Positions 11,245 through 24,173 of a stretch of 64,000 bases of DNA are shown one piece after another. How positions within the stretch are numbered: the stretch's first letter is position 1; each line of letters opens with the position of its first letter. The notes beneath the pieces are model-generated. The model was not told where the DNA came from, made no database searches, and worked only from the letters and a program-made list of their open reading frames with translations. A program made the translations under genes and the position numbers. The DNA comes from Rhodocollybia butyracea. Taxonomy: Eukaryota; Basidiomycota; Agaricomycetes; Agaricales; Omphalotaceae. The stretch lies in NCBI GenBank assembly GCA_015501585.1, contig JADNRY010000004.1:868001-932000 (forward strand), written 5' to 3'.

Positions 11245-11328
11245 GCGCCGCAGGCGCTCCGCATATATATCCTGCGTAAATGAGGCTTTAGGGTGCCCGC
11301 CGACGACTTCCCGGCTTGGGGGACCCCC
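11245..11328. repeat. GC-rich repeat, left part, split by LTR insertion
   Basis: GC-rich sequence (GCGCCGCAGGCGCTCCGC, then CCGCCGACGACTTCCCGGC) ending in GGGGGACCCCC at the left LTR. It continues on the other side of the retrotransposon at 13840. It looks like a dispersed element adjoining the telomere-like tract; its class is not known to me. Confidence 0.4.
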
Positions 11329-11599
11329 TGTAAGGGCCGGTGGCCAGAGTCCTTAGGTCGCACGCGTGAACACTACAAAAGCTATGCGATTGTGTACTCA
11401 AGGTGCGAAAGAACTAGCGTAATTAGCTAATTGTACGGTACTTAAGTAGACAAACTGAATAGGAATAGAAATAATATCTTATCAATTGATAAGATAAGGT
11501 AATTGGCATACAACACCAAAGGAATTGGGCCGCGCGCGTAGGGCGTGGCCGGCTGTTATCAGAATGGTGAGGGGGGTAGGCAGAAGTGGAGGCGTTACA
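11329..11599 (-). repeat. LTR (3' LTR of the minus-strand element)
   Basis: 271 bp, TG to CA. Contains a perfect 22-bp palindrome at 11475-11496 centred on CAATTG. Identical to the other LTR except at 11508. Confidence 0.85.
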
Positions 11600-11611
11600 C
11601 CCTCCCCCACT
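11600..11611 (-). other. Polypurine tract
   Basis: On the minus strand GTGGGGGAGGG directly abuts the 3' LTR, the expected site of plus-strand priming in LTR retrotransposons. Just beyond it lies a perfect hairpin, GATTAGTGCC / GGCACTAATC, at about 11613-11635. Confidence 0.6.
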
Positions 11612-11868
11612 AGATTAGTGCCAGGGGCACTAATCGAAACAATGAGACATTAATAGATACCAGTAAGTCATATTACTGGGTCTAGTTGTCAGTCTACTAA
11701 TTGTAGACGGAGTAGGTAACAATCTCGGTCCTCTTGGGGCCGGAGACAGTCTTCCTGTGAAGACGTTATTCTGGGGTTCATATGATTTACCCATTATCAA
11801 GTTTGATACATCGATAGCTGGGGTTTCATTTGCATACACCCAGCAACACTTGTGCATCACTTGGGTAT

Positions 11869-13404
11869 TCACGAACCATGGAAAGCATGTACTCTCCATT
11901 TTACTTCAAAAGGAGCAAACCTGGTGCTCTCGTTTATACTGGAATTTATTGTAAACTCCATCATTGGGCACATGTACCCTCTATCTACCTCAAAGGGAGC
12001 ATACCCTGTGCTCTCCTTGATAATGGAATTTAATAAAGTCTCTAACACAAGGACTCTATAGTTATGCTGCACTGCAGTAAACCTTTTGGACATAAATCTG
12101 GTAGGCCTACAGGTCTGCCATGTAGGTCCTTGACCATACATACATTCGACGCCGGATACCGACGTGTCGCAGATGACCCATATGGGTTCATCCGTATTTG
12201 GATCTAGAGGCCACATGGCCTGCTGTGCTGTTAGGTACCTTTCTACCCAGTCTTTTTGGTCAGCTTCAACCATTGACTTTGATAGTTGTTCAATTGAACA
12301 ATTTATAGCTGGGCCTCTATGAGGGCGTGGCATTTGTTTGCTTAGAGTTTGGAATCCTTTACCTTGTTCAGGTTTAGGTTCTTCATCTTCATGGTGACTG
12401 ATAGCAGTCAACCGATCTTCATTCATCATAAATGAATGATGATGAGGGTCTATGGACAAGAATAAATTATTATCCATGTCCTCTTCAATGCAGACCGGTG
12501 GTCCGCAATCATCTAATGGATCTTCAAAATCCTCAGGATCGGTCTGAACTGGTTCCATTATGCGACCATAGTAGTTGCTAAAGTCATCGTCGTCGTCATA
12601 TAGTCGACTGACATATTCATCCTCGTATGGTTCAAGGGTGTATTCTCCTTTGGATGATTCCTCGTCATTAGGATCAGTTATGTTCGGAGATTCATCATTT
12701 TGAATCTCCTCTTGTTCATCCTCTTCTTGGATGGCGTACGTACAGGGTTGCCCGTGTCGTTCACAAGATACCTCCTGTCTCTCAACGGGATCACTGGGAT
12801 GTGATTCATCCCCTGTATTTTCAACTTTTACCACTGTATTCTGATGTGGTAACATCTGCGCCGTTACCGGCAAACATGGTAGCAACCCTGTTGGGTTGTT
12901 ATTCCCACTCAATACTCGATGTACTGAGCTGTTGTCAACCGTTGAAGACAATGGGCGGGTTCTTGGCATTTCAATGACCATTTGTACATCTTGAACAGAT
13001 TGTGTATCTGTTCGAATCACCTCATGTGAAGATCTGATTTGTTGAATCAGATCTTTGCTTTGCCTACTGTTAGTAGGCAATGGTGGTGATAATCGGGGCC
13101 TGTGCGGGTCCCATGCACCATCAGCGATAGATGGACATCTCATATTGGATGACCTAACAGGTCTTCCCCAGTTTTCCACCATAGTGTTAACACTTTCTAG
13201 CATTTGCATGCTATGATGAAGTGTCTGCTTTATAGCGTACATGGCATCAGTAAATTCACTTGTGCCCATATTACCATCCTTTCGGGATGGTATTCGAGGC
13301 ATATTCTCATTGTGAGAATTTGCTGGTGACGTGGCATCACCACTGAATGAATTGCGATAACTCGCAGTTCTCTGGGACTTTTCTAAGTACCTAAAAGGGT
13401 CCAT
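11869..13404 (-). CDS. 511-aa chimeric protein of the LTR element
   Basis: Single open frame filling most of the internal region. The N-terminal 330 residues have no recognisable domain: low-complexity, then strongly acidic (YDDDDDFSNYYG). I see no CCHC zinc knuckle of a normal Gag. Around residues 410-455 a gypsy-type RNase H fragment appears (PIWVICDTSVSGV, then FMSKRFTAVQHNYRV). The C-terminus has two tandem pieces of an integrase-like segment (SIIKESTGYAPFEV and SSINESTRFAPFEV); the DNA there is duplicated with a period of about 78-84 bases. It looks like a deletion fusion of gag-pol that kept one open frame. Whether it is translated, or has a role in supplying the element in trans, is unknown. 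Confidence 0.6.
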   Translation of the reverse strand: MDPFRYLEKSQRTASYRNSFSGDATSPANSHNENMPRIPSRKDGNMGTSEFTDAMYAIKQTLHHSMQMLESVNTMVENWGRPVRSSNMRCPSIADGAWDPHRPRLSPPLPTNSRQSKDLIQQIRSSHEVIRTDTQSVQDVQMVIEMPRTRPLSSTVDNSSVHRVLSGNNNPTGLLPCLPVTAQMLPHQNTVVKVENTGDESHPSDPVERQEVSCERHGQPCTYAIQEEDEQEEIQNDESPNITDPNDEESSKGEYTLEPYEDEYVSRLYDDDDDFSNYYGRIMEPVQTDPEDFEDPLDDCGPPVCIEEDMDNNLFLSIDPHHHSFMMNEDRLTAISHHEDEEPKPEQGKGFQTLSKQMPRPHRGPAINCSIEQLSKSMVEADQKDWVERYLTAQQAMWPLDPNTDEPIWVICDTSVSGVECMYGQGPTWQTCRPTRFMSKRFTAVQHNYRVLVLETLLNSIIKESTGYAPFEVDRGYMCPMMEFTINSSINESTRFAPFEVKWRVHAFHGS

Positions 13405-13568
13405 ATGATCGATGGTTTTGATTTTGCTTGGCGCGTTTGATGCGGAGTTAGACGAACGAGTTTGGTTGGATATATGTGGTAGTAGTATAGTTATTCAAGT
13501 AGTTTTTTTTTTACTTAAGTTTTAACTTGATCACCCAATCTGTATAGCAGGATTGGTGTTCAAAAAAG

Positions 13569-13839
13569 TGTAAGGGCCGGTGGCCAGAGTCCTTAGGTCG
13601 CACGCGTGAACACTACAAAAGCTATGCGATTGTGTACTCAAGGTGCGAAAGAACTAGCGTAATTAGCTAATTGTACGGTACTTAAGTAGACAAACTGAAT
13701 AGGAATAGAAATAATATCTTATCAATTGATAAGATAAGGTAATTGGCGTACAACACCAAAGGAATTGGGCCGCGCGCGTAGGGCGTGGCCGGCTGTTATC
13801 AGAATGGTGAGGGGGGTAGGCAGAAGTGGAGGCGTTACA
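13569..13839 (-). repeat. LTR (5' LTR of the minus-strand element)
   Basis: 271 bp, TG to CA, followed by CCCCC target duplication. Carries the same 22-bp palindrome (13715-13736). No clear tRNA-complementary primer site was recognised inside it on the minus strand (CTTTTTTGAACACCAATCC follows). Confidence 0.85.
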
Positions 13840-13890
13840 CCCCCCGAGCTTGCGAGGGAGGGGAGGGAAGCGGAGGCGGGCCCGAAATTT
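13840..13890. repeat. GC-rich repeat, right part
   Basis: GAGCTTGCGAGGGAGGGGAG and GGAGGCGGGCCCGAAATTT continue the GC-rich element interrupted by the retrotransposon at 11329. Confidence 0.4.
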
Positions 13891-14565
13891 ATGCGTCACT
13901 TACAGTTACATAATTAATAAACACCGGAGTTCCTAATAACAAGGTTGATTATATTCTGGCTGGTAGATAGATGCAAGGAATTATAAATTACTGATCCATT
14001 GTTATATCAACGGAAAATATATAAAATCTGTGTTCTACGCTCATTCTATTACTTCTTGTAGAGTCTGGGGCAATTTATGCGCTATTTCAGGTGTGTATTT
14101 AGTACAACATAACGGTTAACCTGCCAGTGGTTCTACTAAACTTCGAGAGCTTCTAGCTACTCACTATAATATCTACTGCATTATCAGTAAACAAACCACC
14201 CTTATCACCTATTGTAATCACTGCAGAACTTACAACCTCCTTTTACATAACTGCTGCTGTGAGTCTCTCTTATTACTCACAGTTGTAGGCTTACTTTTTT
14301 GCTACTGAATTACTCATACAGGCCCTAAATCCTGTTGCCATTTTTGTCTTGGCTCAAACACAAAACAGCTATGAGCAAAGTTTCCATCTTGGGAAAATAT
14401 CAACACTCGGTCAACAAGCTCAGTCAAAGCAGGTTTCAGTCATCTTGAGTGGACCTAAAGGGAAGGAGGAAGATTGCATAGGGGGTTGCACAACCTGAGG
14501 AGACCGCATAGGCCCGCTATCTAAAGAAGTAGGAGATTAGAATTTAGGATAGGATATTGTTTTGT
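13891..14565. other. Gene-free stretch
   Basis: AT-rich sequence, nothing recognised. Confidence 0.5.
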
Positions 14566-14930
14566 CCTCAATTTGAAAGGTTTGATATCTCTTCCCGGCA
14601 CGGAGCTCCCAGGTTGCATAAATAACTGTACAAAGTACCCAAGTACTTGCAAACCTATCTTGTAGTAGAAAAAGCAAATGAATCCTATCAATCATAGTAT
14701 TATACCGTTACTACACAGCCTGACCCTTGCACAATTCACAACGCTCTCGTCCAACTCCTCTCGGTCCAACAGCTTATAGATGTCCTTTTGTTCCTGCCGA
14801 TTCCGGATCTCAAAGTGAACTCTTGCTAGGCGACTGTTTGTCTGCGATGACTCGAAAGGCCTAGTAAGAAGTTCATTGACAAAGGAGATGGCGGCATACG
14901 TTGTTCTATGTCCGACGGTCACGGAGTGAT
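14566..14930 (-). pseudogene. 3' fragment of an F-box gene with its downstream flank
   Basis: The minus-strand frame from about 14880 reads LARVHFEIRNRQEQKDIYKL then LLDREELDESVVNCARVRL. It aligns with the C-terminus of the F-box protein at 20604-22330 (LREFTLRFRNREEQKDVYKP). The downstream DNA is also shared: CACGGAGCTCCCAGGTTGCATAAA, AAGTACCCAAGTA and CCTATCAATCAT near 14600-14690 match sequence near 20510-20595. So 14566-14870 is a diverged copy of about 20459-20740. Nothing upstream of the C-terminal part is present, so it is a gene fragment from a truncated segmental duplication. Confidence 0.6.
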
Positions 14931-14934
14931 GTGC

Positions 14935-16179
14935 CCATATTTTCTCTTGCTCACTGCCACGTTATTAGGCCTGAAATCGGCCTAAGGCATGTAACCGTAC
15001 ATTTTGACATTTTGTACGTGTTATACAATGCAATAAGAGAGTTATACGGAGCCCGAGCGTGATAGCTGTTGCCGAGGCAAAGAACTTAACAATAATACTC
15101 AGCGAGCCATGAAGGTACGCCCACAAGCGTAGCCTAGAGCCAAGCTAGCGAGGATACCTGGGCTGCCCAGAGATGTAACGCTAGATTGTCAATCTAGCTA
15201 TACCCAAGAGTGCATACTCTCTAAACTACAGGACATCTCAAAGCGGGATAAGTACTAAGCCAACGCATTACTCGAGGGAAGGAATTATGAGAGAAGGCAT
15301 CCCTTGCACTAAGACCCCCAACAAGCTATGTTAAGATGTGGACTTTACAGTCTGTAACAATGGACCAGAACAATCCCAAGGAAACCGTAGAGGTCTATTC
15401 GCAGCACCGGTCGTAACCGTGAAGATGGTAGAAATATGCTTAGCAGTCTACAGAAAGCTACGCACTGGGATAGCCTTGGCAAATCAAAACATTTGATCTT
15501 AGAAATCATACACGGGAGGTCTTATCCGTTAAAGCCGACTATTGGGAATCACTTGTACATACTCAGCGCAGTTGCCCGAGACTATCATAAGTGGTGTCGT
15601 TGGAAAGCTAGACAACAGGCCTTCTCGAGAGAATGTTAATCACACTCAGGATGGACAGAACTATCCGAGGAATAGAATGAAACTCACCCAAGGGAAACTG
15701 GGCGGCAAGTGATCATGAAGTGTCAAGGTACTCCTGACCCGGAGAATTGTGGAGTAATTGGAGAAACCTCGCTCATATCAAAACACTTTAAAACTATGTT
15801 AATCCTCACGAAATCATATTTTACCTCTGATATATACCCAAGAATGGACTATTTCTTTATCGTGTGTACTATATATAGGCTGGAGTTTCCTTTCTGAGCC
15901 AGATTTCTCTGTTCCACTCTCTTTCCGTCTCTCTCCGTATCTGTTTCATCTATTTTTCATATGAAACTCTCTCTACTCAGTATATAAGCCAGACATATTT
16001 ATTCAATAAGACAAGTTTCTTGCCCTCGACTTGACTGCTAAGACCAGTGCTCCATAGAACGTCCCCACAGGATCAGTAGCGTGACGCCTCCTGACTTGGC
16101 TATCTTAAGAAAGTAATAAATTCACGCGCTTCGCAAAGCCCATTTATATCTTGATCGAATTTAAGTGTGTAGAGTTCTC
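14935..16179. other. Gene-free stretch, possible promoter or LTR remnant
   Basis: No protein gene recognised. Near 15795-16080 a TGTTAATCCTCACG start, a TATATATAGG box (about 15870), CT-rich tract and AATAAG lie in an order like that of a solo LTR, but no end, target duplication or second copy was found. Confidence 0.35.
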
Positions 16180-16519
16180 ATCAGGAAAAGCTGTTTTTGC
16201 CTAGGTGACCCCAGAGTGGCCTAAAGCAAACTAGGTGACCTATGAATCCTATGGCATCCTAGGAATTTGGGCTTGTCCCTTGCCAGTCAAGGCTCTTGAG
16301 GATTCCCTAGGGTATCCTAGGCAAGCCTAGGTTTGCCCAGGTTTTCCCAGGTGTTCCCCAGGAGCACCTGGGCAAACCTACACTTGCCTAGGGAATCCTC
16401 AAGAGCCTTGACTGGCAAGGGACAAGCCCAAATTCCTAGGATGCCATAGGATTCATAGGTCACCTAGTTTGCTTTAGGCCACTCTGGGGTCACCTGGGCA
16501 AAAATGGCTTTTCCTGATG
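16180..16519. repeat. Long near-perfect inverted repeat (340 bp)
   Basis: Two arms of about 150 bp face each other. The left arm starts ATCAGGAAAAGC and contains GTGACCCCAGAGTGGCC, GGCATCCTAGGAATTTGGGC and CAAGGCTCTTGAGGATTCCC. The right arm contains their reverse complements in mirror order and ends GCTTTTCCTGAT. Over the outer 130 bp only a few bases differ. The centre (about 16312-16375) holds further CCTAGG/CCCAGG repeats. It can form a long hairpin. It may be a foldback or MITE-type element, or a hairpin-RNA locus. No clear target duplication was seen. Confidence 0.75.
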
Positions 16520-17726
16520 CTCTTGAACTCCAGATCAACTCAAATCTAGTTGCTTCCTTAGAGGGGACGGCTTCTAGTAAGGGATTATTTGGCTCCAGAG
16601 TGAGGGTTCCTTAGTTGACTTCTTCATGAAGTTGGACGAGCCACTAAGATTGTGGTACGAGTTCCTAGTGATTAAGTTCACTCACAATATCGTAGCTTGG
16701 CCCAGAGTTTGGTTGAGGGCTTTACGGTGTCACAGCAGCTAGTGCCAGAGTTTGCCTAGGGTTGTTGACAAACCTCAAGATTACTATTCTAGCTAGAGCC
16801 AGAGTTTGCCTAGGAGAATCTTAGTTTTGTTGTATTGGTTTTGGTTTTGGTTAATTGATTTGGACATACACACCTGGTTCCCTCGTACACCCATACACCC
16901 CAGCTAGGCTTCTCTCGACTTAGTTCTAAGAGTTGTCTAAGCTTAGTTACCCACGTTAGCGCTACAGTCTTGAACCTGGAGCAGTCGTGCACGTACATCT
17001 GATATTACAAGACTTTCCCTCGGGGAATTCTGACAACCCGCCCTCGCTCCCTTACATATTGATAGTCTGGTTAGGCGCGGTAGTGTTTTTGTTAGGTTGT
17101 TTTATAGCACCTTTCACATACCTACACGTAAATACCCAAATAACGTCATTCACGTTGTTCGCGCCAACTCGGATTCAGCTCTCGAGGCTCAGAAAATCTT
17201 CGCGTTTTCATGTATTGTCTTCGTGTAATATCATCTTCCAACTAATCACACCATTGCTTAACTGGTTTTCTATTTCTGAGCTGCTTGTCAAGTATTCTGT
17301 ACAGCACAGTGGCTCTGAGCTACGTTAGATCCTGTGGACCCGCATACTCTGCAATAGAGTCCTATGGCACTATCCTCTGAAGCCAAGTCTTGCATCTGGA
17401 CCAATGGAATGGCCCTTTTAAATCTGGTGCTTTATGCTGGATCCTGCATTCTCCTGGGTATACTCAATGTTCTTACCGGATTCCACTGTTTCCTGGGTCT
17501 CTCGCTGATTTAGAGCAATCATGCATTGTTCAACTCTTCATGCTGAGATCGCTGGATGGCAGAGCCGCGTAATATACTACTACTACTCCAAACTCTGGTG
17601 GTCTACTTTTGTGAGACAGATCACACCTACATGATCCGGTGATACCACAGCAATTTGGGCTTTATTCAAGGCTTTATGCCCTATGCATGCCTTTCCTTTT
17701 GGATTTCTTCTCTTCCATATCTCTAT
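16520..17726. other. Gene-free stretch with short repeats
   Basis: The phrase GCCAGAGTTTGCCTAGG occurs twice (about 16742 and 16798) with a looser third copy (CCCAGAGTTTGG, near 16700). The same CCTAGG-type words occur in the adjacent inverted repeat. No gene recognised. Confidence 0.45.
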
Positions 17727-17985
17727 CATGCATTTCTTCACGCATTCACATTTCCCGTGCGTGTTTGCATTCGCATTCGCATTTTTCACGCATACGCATC
17801 CGCATCTGCATTTTCTTCACACATTCGCATCCGCATCTGCATCCCCACTTTGGGTCTTCACGTGTTCACATCGCATTCGCATTTTCATGCATTTTTTCAC
17901 GCATTCACGTTTTTCACGCATCCGCATCCGCATTTTTTACGCATTTACATCAGTATCCAGTATCTGCATCTCTACTTTGAGTTTT
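17727..17985 (+). repeat. Degenerate GCATCC/GCATTC minisatellite
   Basis: About 260 bases dominated by GCATTCGCATT, CGCATCCGCATC and TTTTTCACGCATTC words. All three plus-strand frames are open through part of it, giving Phe/His/Ala-rich peptides that are artefacts of the repeat. Confidence 0.75.
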
Positions 17986-18974
17986 CTCGCATCCGGTTCC
18001 CACTGATGTTTTTATTTATATTCCATTCAAGTTGTTTCAGTGCCATCCGGTTTTTCAGCTGAGTGACTCCACTCTATCCATCACTTTCATTGCTTCTTGG
18101 CTCTTGGACTAACCACAGATCAGATCAAGCCATTCCTTACAACTCCTGCTCCTAATATTTGGGTATCTGCGCTTCGCTCGATGCGTCGCAGGCTCCTAGA
18201 AAAATGGGTATCGTTGCTCATTACAGATACTTGTTTGTGGGAGCCTAGAGCCGTGAGGCTGAGCTGCTTGGTATGGCTCAGCTTCAAGCCCGAAACTTCG
18301 ACAAGTATGGTATGGCATGACATGCATAAAATCTGATCGCATACACATTGTATGCTTGGTACTGCTATGAACATTACGATCGTAGGAGGCCATAGAACCT
18401 CGTTTATCGGAGGACTGGCCTGTGAGCAGCTGTTCGATGCTAGCTTCTATGTCTACAGAGCTGATGCGGAGGTCACGGCGCTTACTGATTCCCGCAAGGT
18501 CCTGCGCTATATCACCGGGACGAGCGGGCATCTGCCGGATCGCACCTACGGATGACTACCCCTTCCTCAGCCTCAGATTCATGGAGCAACACCTTCTTCT
18601 CGGGAGATTGTGCGTTTTATCCTCGCACTTCCCATGAATCTATCTATATTTATGGTCTTCTGCAAGATACCCGCCGCATGGACCGGACCAGGTTCTATTG
18701 GTGAAATATTATTAGTTCTACCTTGAGGTCGAGCCGTTTGCCAAGCACAAGTCCTTTGAAAGCAACGCGCCATGGTTGGTAGTACAGGATCTCAATACTC
18801 GGCAGCCTTTCCCAGCCTTGCCTCCCCCTGCCCTCTCACTAATTAAATAAGCCTTCTGGTTGGTAATAAGCTCGAGTCTTACTCATCCACTACTGTCACA
18901 GCTGGTTGGGAGACCTTGAAAAGAGACGATGAACGTTCTCTTTTCTCTACTCAACCCCTCTTCCAAACTGCAAC
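17986..18974. other. Gene-free stretch upstream of the ene-reductase genes
   Basis: No gene recognised. Contains the presumed promoter of the first ene-reductase gene. Confidence 0.45.
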
Positions 18975-20290
<1,316 letters not shown>

Positions 20291-20603
20291 GTAGCCATCT
20301 AAAAAAGTAGAATAGGTAATAGTACTCACTAGTAATTTTTGCTCTATGGACAAACAGAGCAAGTCTCCATTCCACAGAGCCCCACTTAACATTAGACGAG
20401 TGAGCCGAAGAAAGATCAGAAACTTGCGAATAGAGCTATAGCAAGTTCTCAGCAAGCTATCCTCAATCTAGCAAGTTTAATATCCTAGTTTGATATCCTT
20501 CTAGGACGGAGTTCACGGGTTGCATGAACATGATGCGAATCAAGTACCCAAGTATATTGTGATAGCAAAAGCAGATAAATCCAATCAATCATGTTATATA
20601 TTA
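20291..20603. other. Intergenic, shared with the 14.6-kb fragment
   Basis: 3' flanks of the first ene-reductase and of the F-box gene, which converge here. The stretch about 20459-20603 is the partner of the segmental copy at 14566-14700. Confidence 0.5.
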
Positions 20604-22330
20604 TTAAACACCCTGATTCTTCCATAAGGCAACGAGTCTCATCCCATCCCTCTCGATATACTCCAGCGGCTTATAGACATCCTTTTGCTCCTCCCGATTC
20701 CGGAACCTCAGAGTAAACTCTCTCAGGCAACCCACCTGCAGCGATGCTCCTTTAGAAACCCATCGCGGATTCCACCGAGATTGAACCATATCCACAACTG
20801 ACACGTCTTTAAAGGTGCTCGCGCTAACATTTAATTTCAGGGAACATAGCCTAGGAACCACAGGAGCAGTATGAGGACGAAGCGGATTGCCCGGTAGGCA
20901 TGCATGCTCTCTATAAACTGCGATGTCAAAGGGTTGACTTCCGAGGTGATTTTAGTGTCATCGACAGTGAGGTGTTGTAATGTTGGGAGATGGATGAGGA
21001 GATGGACAAGGGAGGAATCGGAGATCGCTAGACTGTCAATGGAAAGGGTCGTTAATGGAAAGGACGACCGTTTTACGAATGATCAAGGTGGCACCAGCCA
21101 GGAGCTTTACGTTTCGAAAAGGACTCACCTTCGTTACTAGGTACAAGATGAATAACTCTGAGAGAAGTAAATGTGAAGAAAGGAAGAGTAGAACGTCTGC
21201 AGATACTAAGATATCTTTTGAGGTTGCCACCGTGGCGCAACGTCAATGTCTCCATTGTGCGACAAGTTTTGGGGGATGTTGAATCAAGAATCTGAGCCGA
21301 TTGCTCTACAATATAACCATCTTCAGTAGAAAGCGACGTGAGATTAGGAAAGTCCTGGAACAGCGTTTCGATATCCACAACATCAGTTTTGAACTCTAGA
21401 TGAGAAATTTGCACAAATGGGAAGTGCGCGAGTCCATTAGGAATGGGGCATTGCAGTTTCAAGCTATTTAGGCTGGGTGCTGTATCTGTAGTGAACATAT
21501 TCAGATCGCGAGCCCCGCATACCCGAGTAGCCATCATTGCGACACTGTTCAGAAGGGAAAACCGGGACTGGGAAAGGTGATCCTGAAACAAACTAGTAAT
21601 GCCCAAGTAGTCTGGTGATTGAATGACCAGGCTGCCCCAACGGTGAACCTGGCTTTCCAAGAGTCTGAGAATAGGATGATGAATCGAGTTTCTCCAGAAT
21701 GTGGTCCCCTCGAGAGTTGGGATATCGACGACCAATGACAATGGTTGCTCCAATGACCGAACTAAAGAAAATCACTAGCATGGACATAATCCGTTCATGG
21801 AGCTTTACATCGAATTCCACTTCCAGCTCTTTGTAATCCCACGTCCACTCCAAGGTTATGCGGGACCAGATACTTGGCATGGCCAACGCATTCTTCCGCC
21901 ACAACGAAGAGACGCTACTGATGGACATCGCTGGATTTTTTCTGATAAGGACACCAGAACCGATGTACGGTGACGATCGAATATTAAACACATCGAAGCG
22001 ACTGGTGTCACAACAATTGTCGAAGACGCGCTGTAGAATCTCGGAGGGAAGTTTCCGTACTGGCGAGAGTAGAGACTGGACTTGAGCAGCGTAGGATTTT
22101 AGACGCTCCTTCTGAAATGCTAAGAACATTTTGCGCGTTTCCAAACGAGTTATTTCTGCGTCGTATGTTTCCAAATCCCGCTCCACGTTTTGGAGAATGG
22201 TAACAACTTCATCTGGCTGTACAGAAGCTGGACCGGCCTCAGAGCGCAGGCGGTCGTATATATTGGTAAAATCGAGGTTCGTGAGAGGAACAAAGACGTG
22301 TTCGCATTCAGGCCCAGGGCAGAGTGGCAT
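20604..22330 (-). pseudogene. F-box/leucine-rich protein between ene-reductases, frameshifted
   Basis: From the ATG at 22330 it begins MPLCPGPECEHVF, followed by a helical segment and the F-box core RKLPSEILQRVFDNCC with SSLWRKNALAMPSIW. A frame change at about 21760 (an extra base in a doubled A/T) leads to SLEQPLSLVVDIPTLEG, HRWGSLVIQ and leucine-rich segments such as FPNLTSLSTED. After about 21073 the frame is unclear; a short duplicated phrase (CCTTTCCATTRACGAC) lies at about 21040-21075. The end reads SIDSLAISDSSLVHLLIHLP, HAYRANPLRP (one base missing at 20887-20888) and LREFTLRFRNREEQKDVYKP, stopping at 20604. Predicted SCF substrate receptor; it is the source type for the fragment at 14.6 kb. 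At least three disruptions argue for decay, although each alone could be a sequence error. Confidence 0.65.

Positions 22331-24173
<1,843 letters not shown>

Larger units (their letters stand above)
11329..13839 (-). mobile_element. Non-autonomous LTR retrotransposon (Ty3/gypsy-derived)
   Basis: Two 271-bp direct repeats (11329-11599 and 13569-13839) start TG and end CA and differ at one base only (11508 A versus 13748 G). A CCCCC target duplication lies at 11324-11328 and 13840-13844 (in a longer C run on the right). The element reads on the minus strand: the 5' LTR is the right one, and a purine tract (GTGGGGGAGGG on the minus strand, about 11610-11600) precedes the 3' LTR. The internal 1.97 kb carries one 511-codon frame with remnants of RNase H and integrase but no protease, reverse transcriptase or complete integrase. 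It therefore cannot move by itself. Near-identical LTRs point to a recent insertion. Confidence 0.85.

Noticed and set aside
15795..16085. Solo LTR
   Set aside because: TATA-like box, CT tract and AATAAG are suggestive, but no second copy, target duplication or exact ends could be found.
17639..18062. Overlapping Phe/His-rich open frames of 107-135 codons
   Set aside because: Products of the minisatellite; all three frames are open at once and the peptides are repetitive.
21055..21282. Short plus-strand frames within the F-box gene
   Set aside because: Opposite-strand shadows of the F-box coding sequence.
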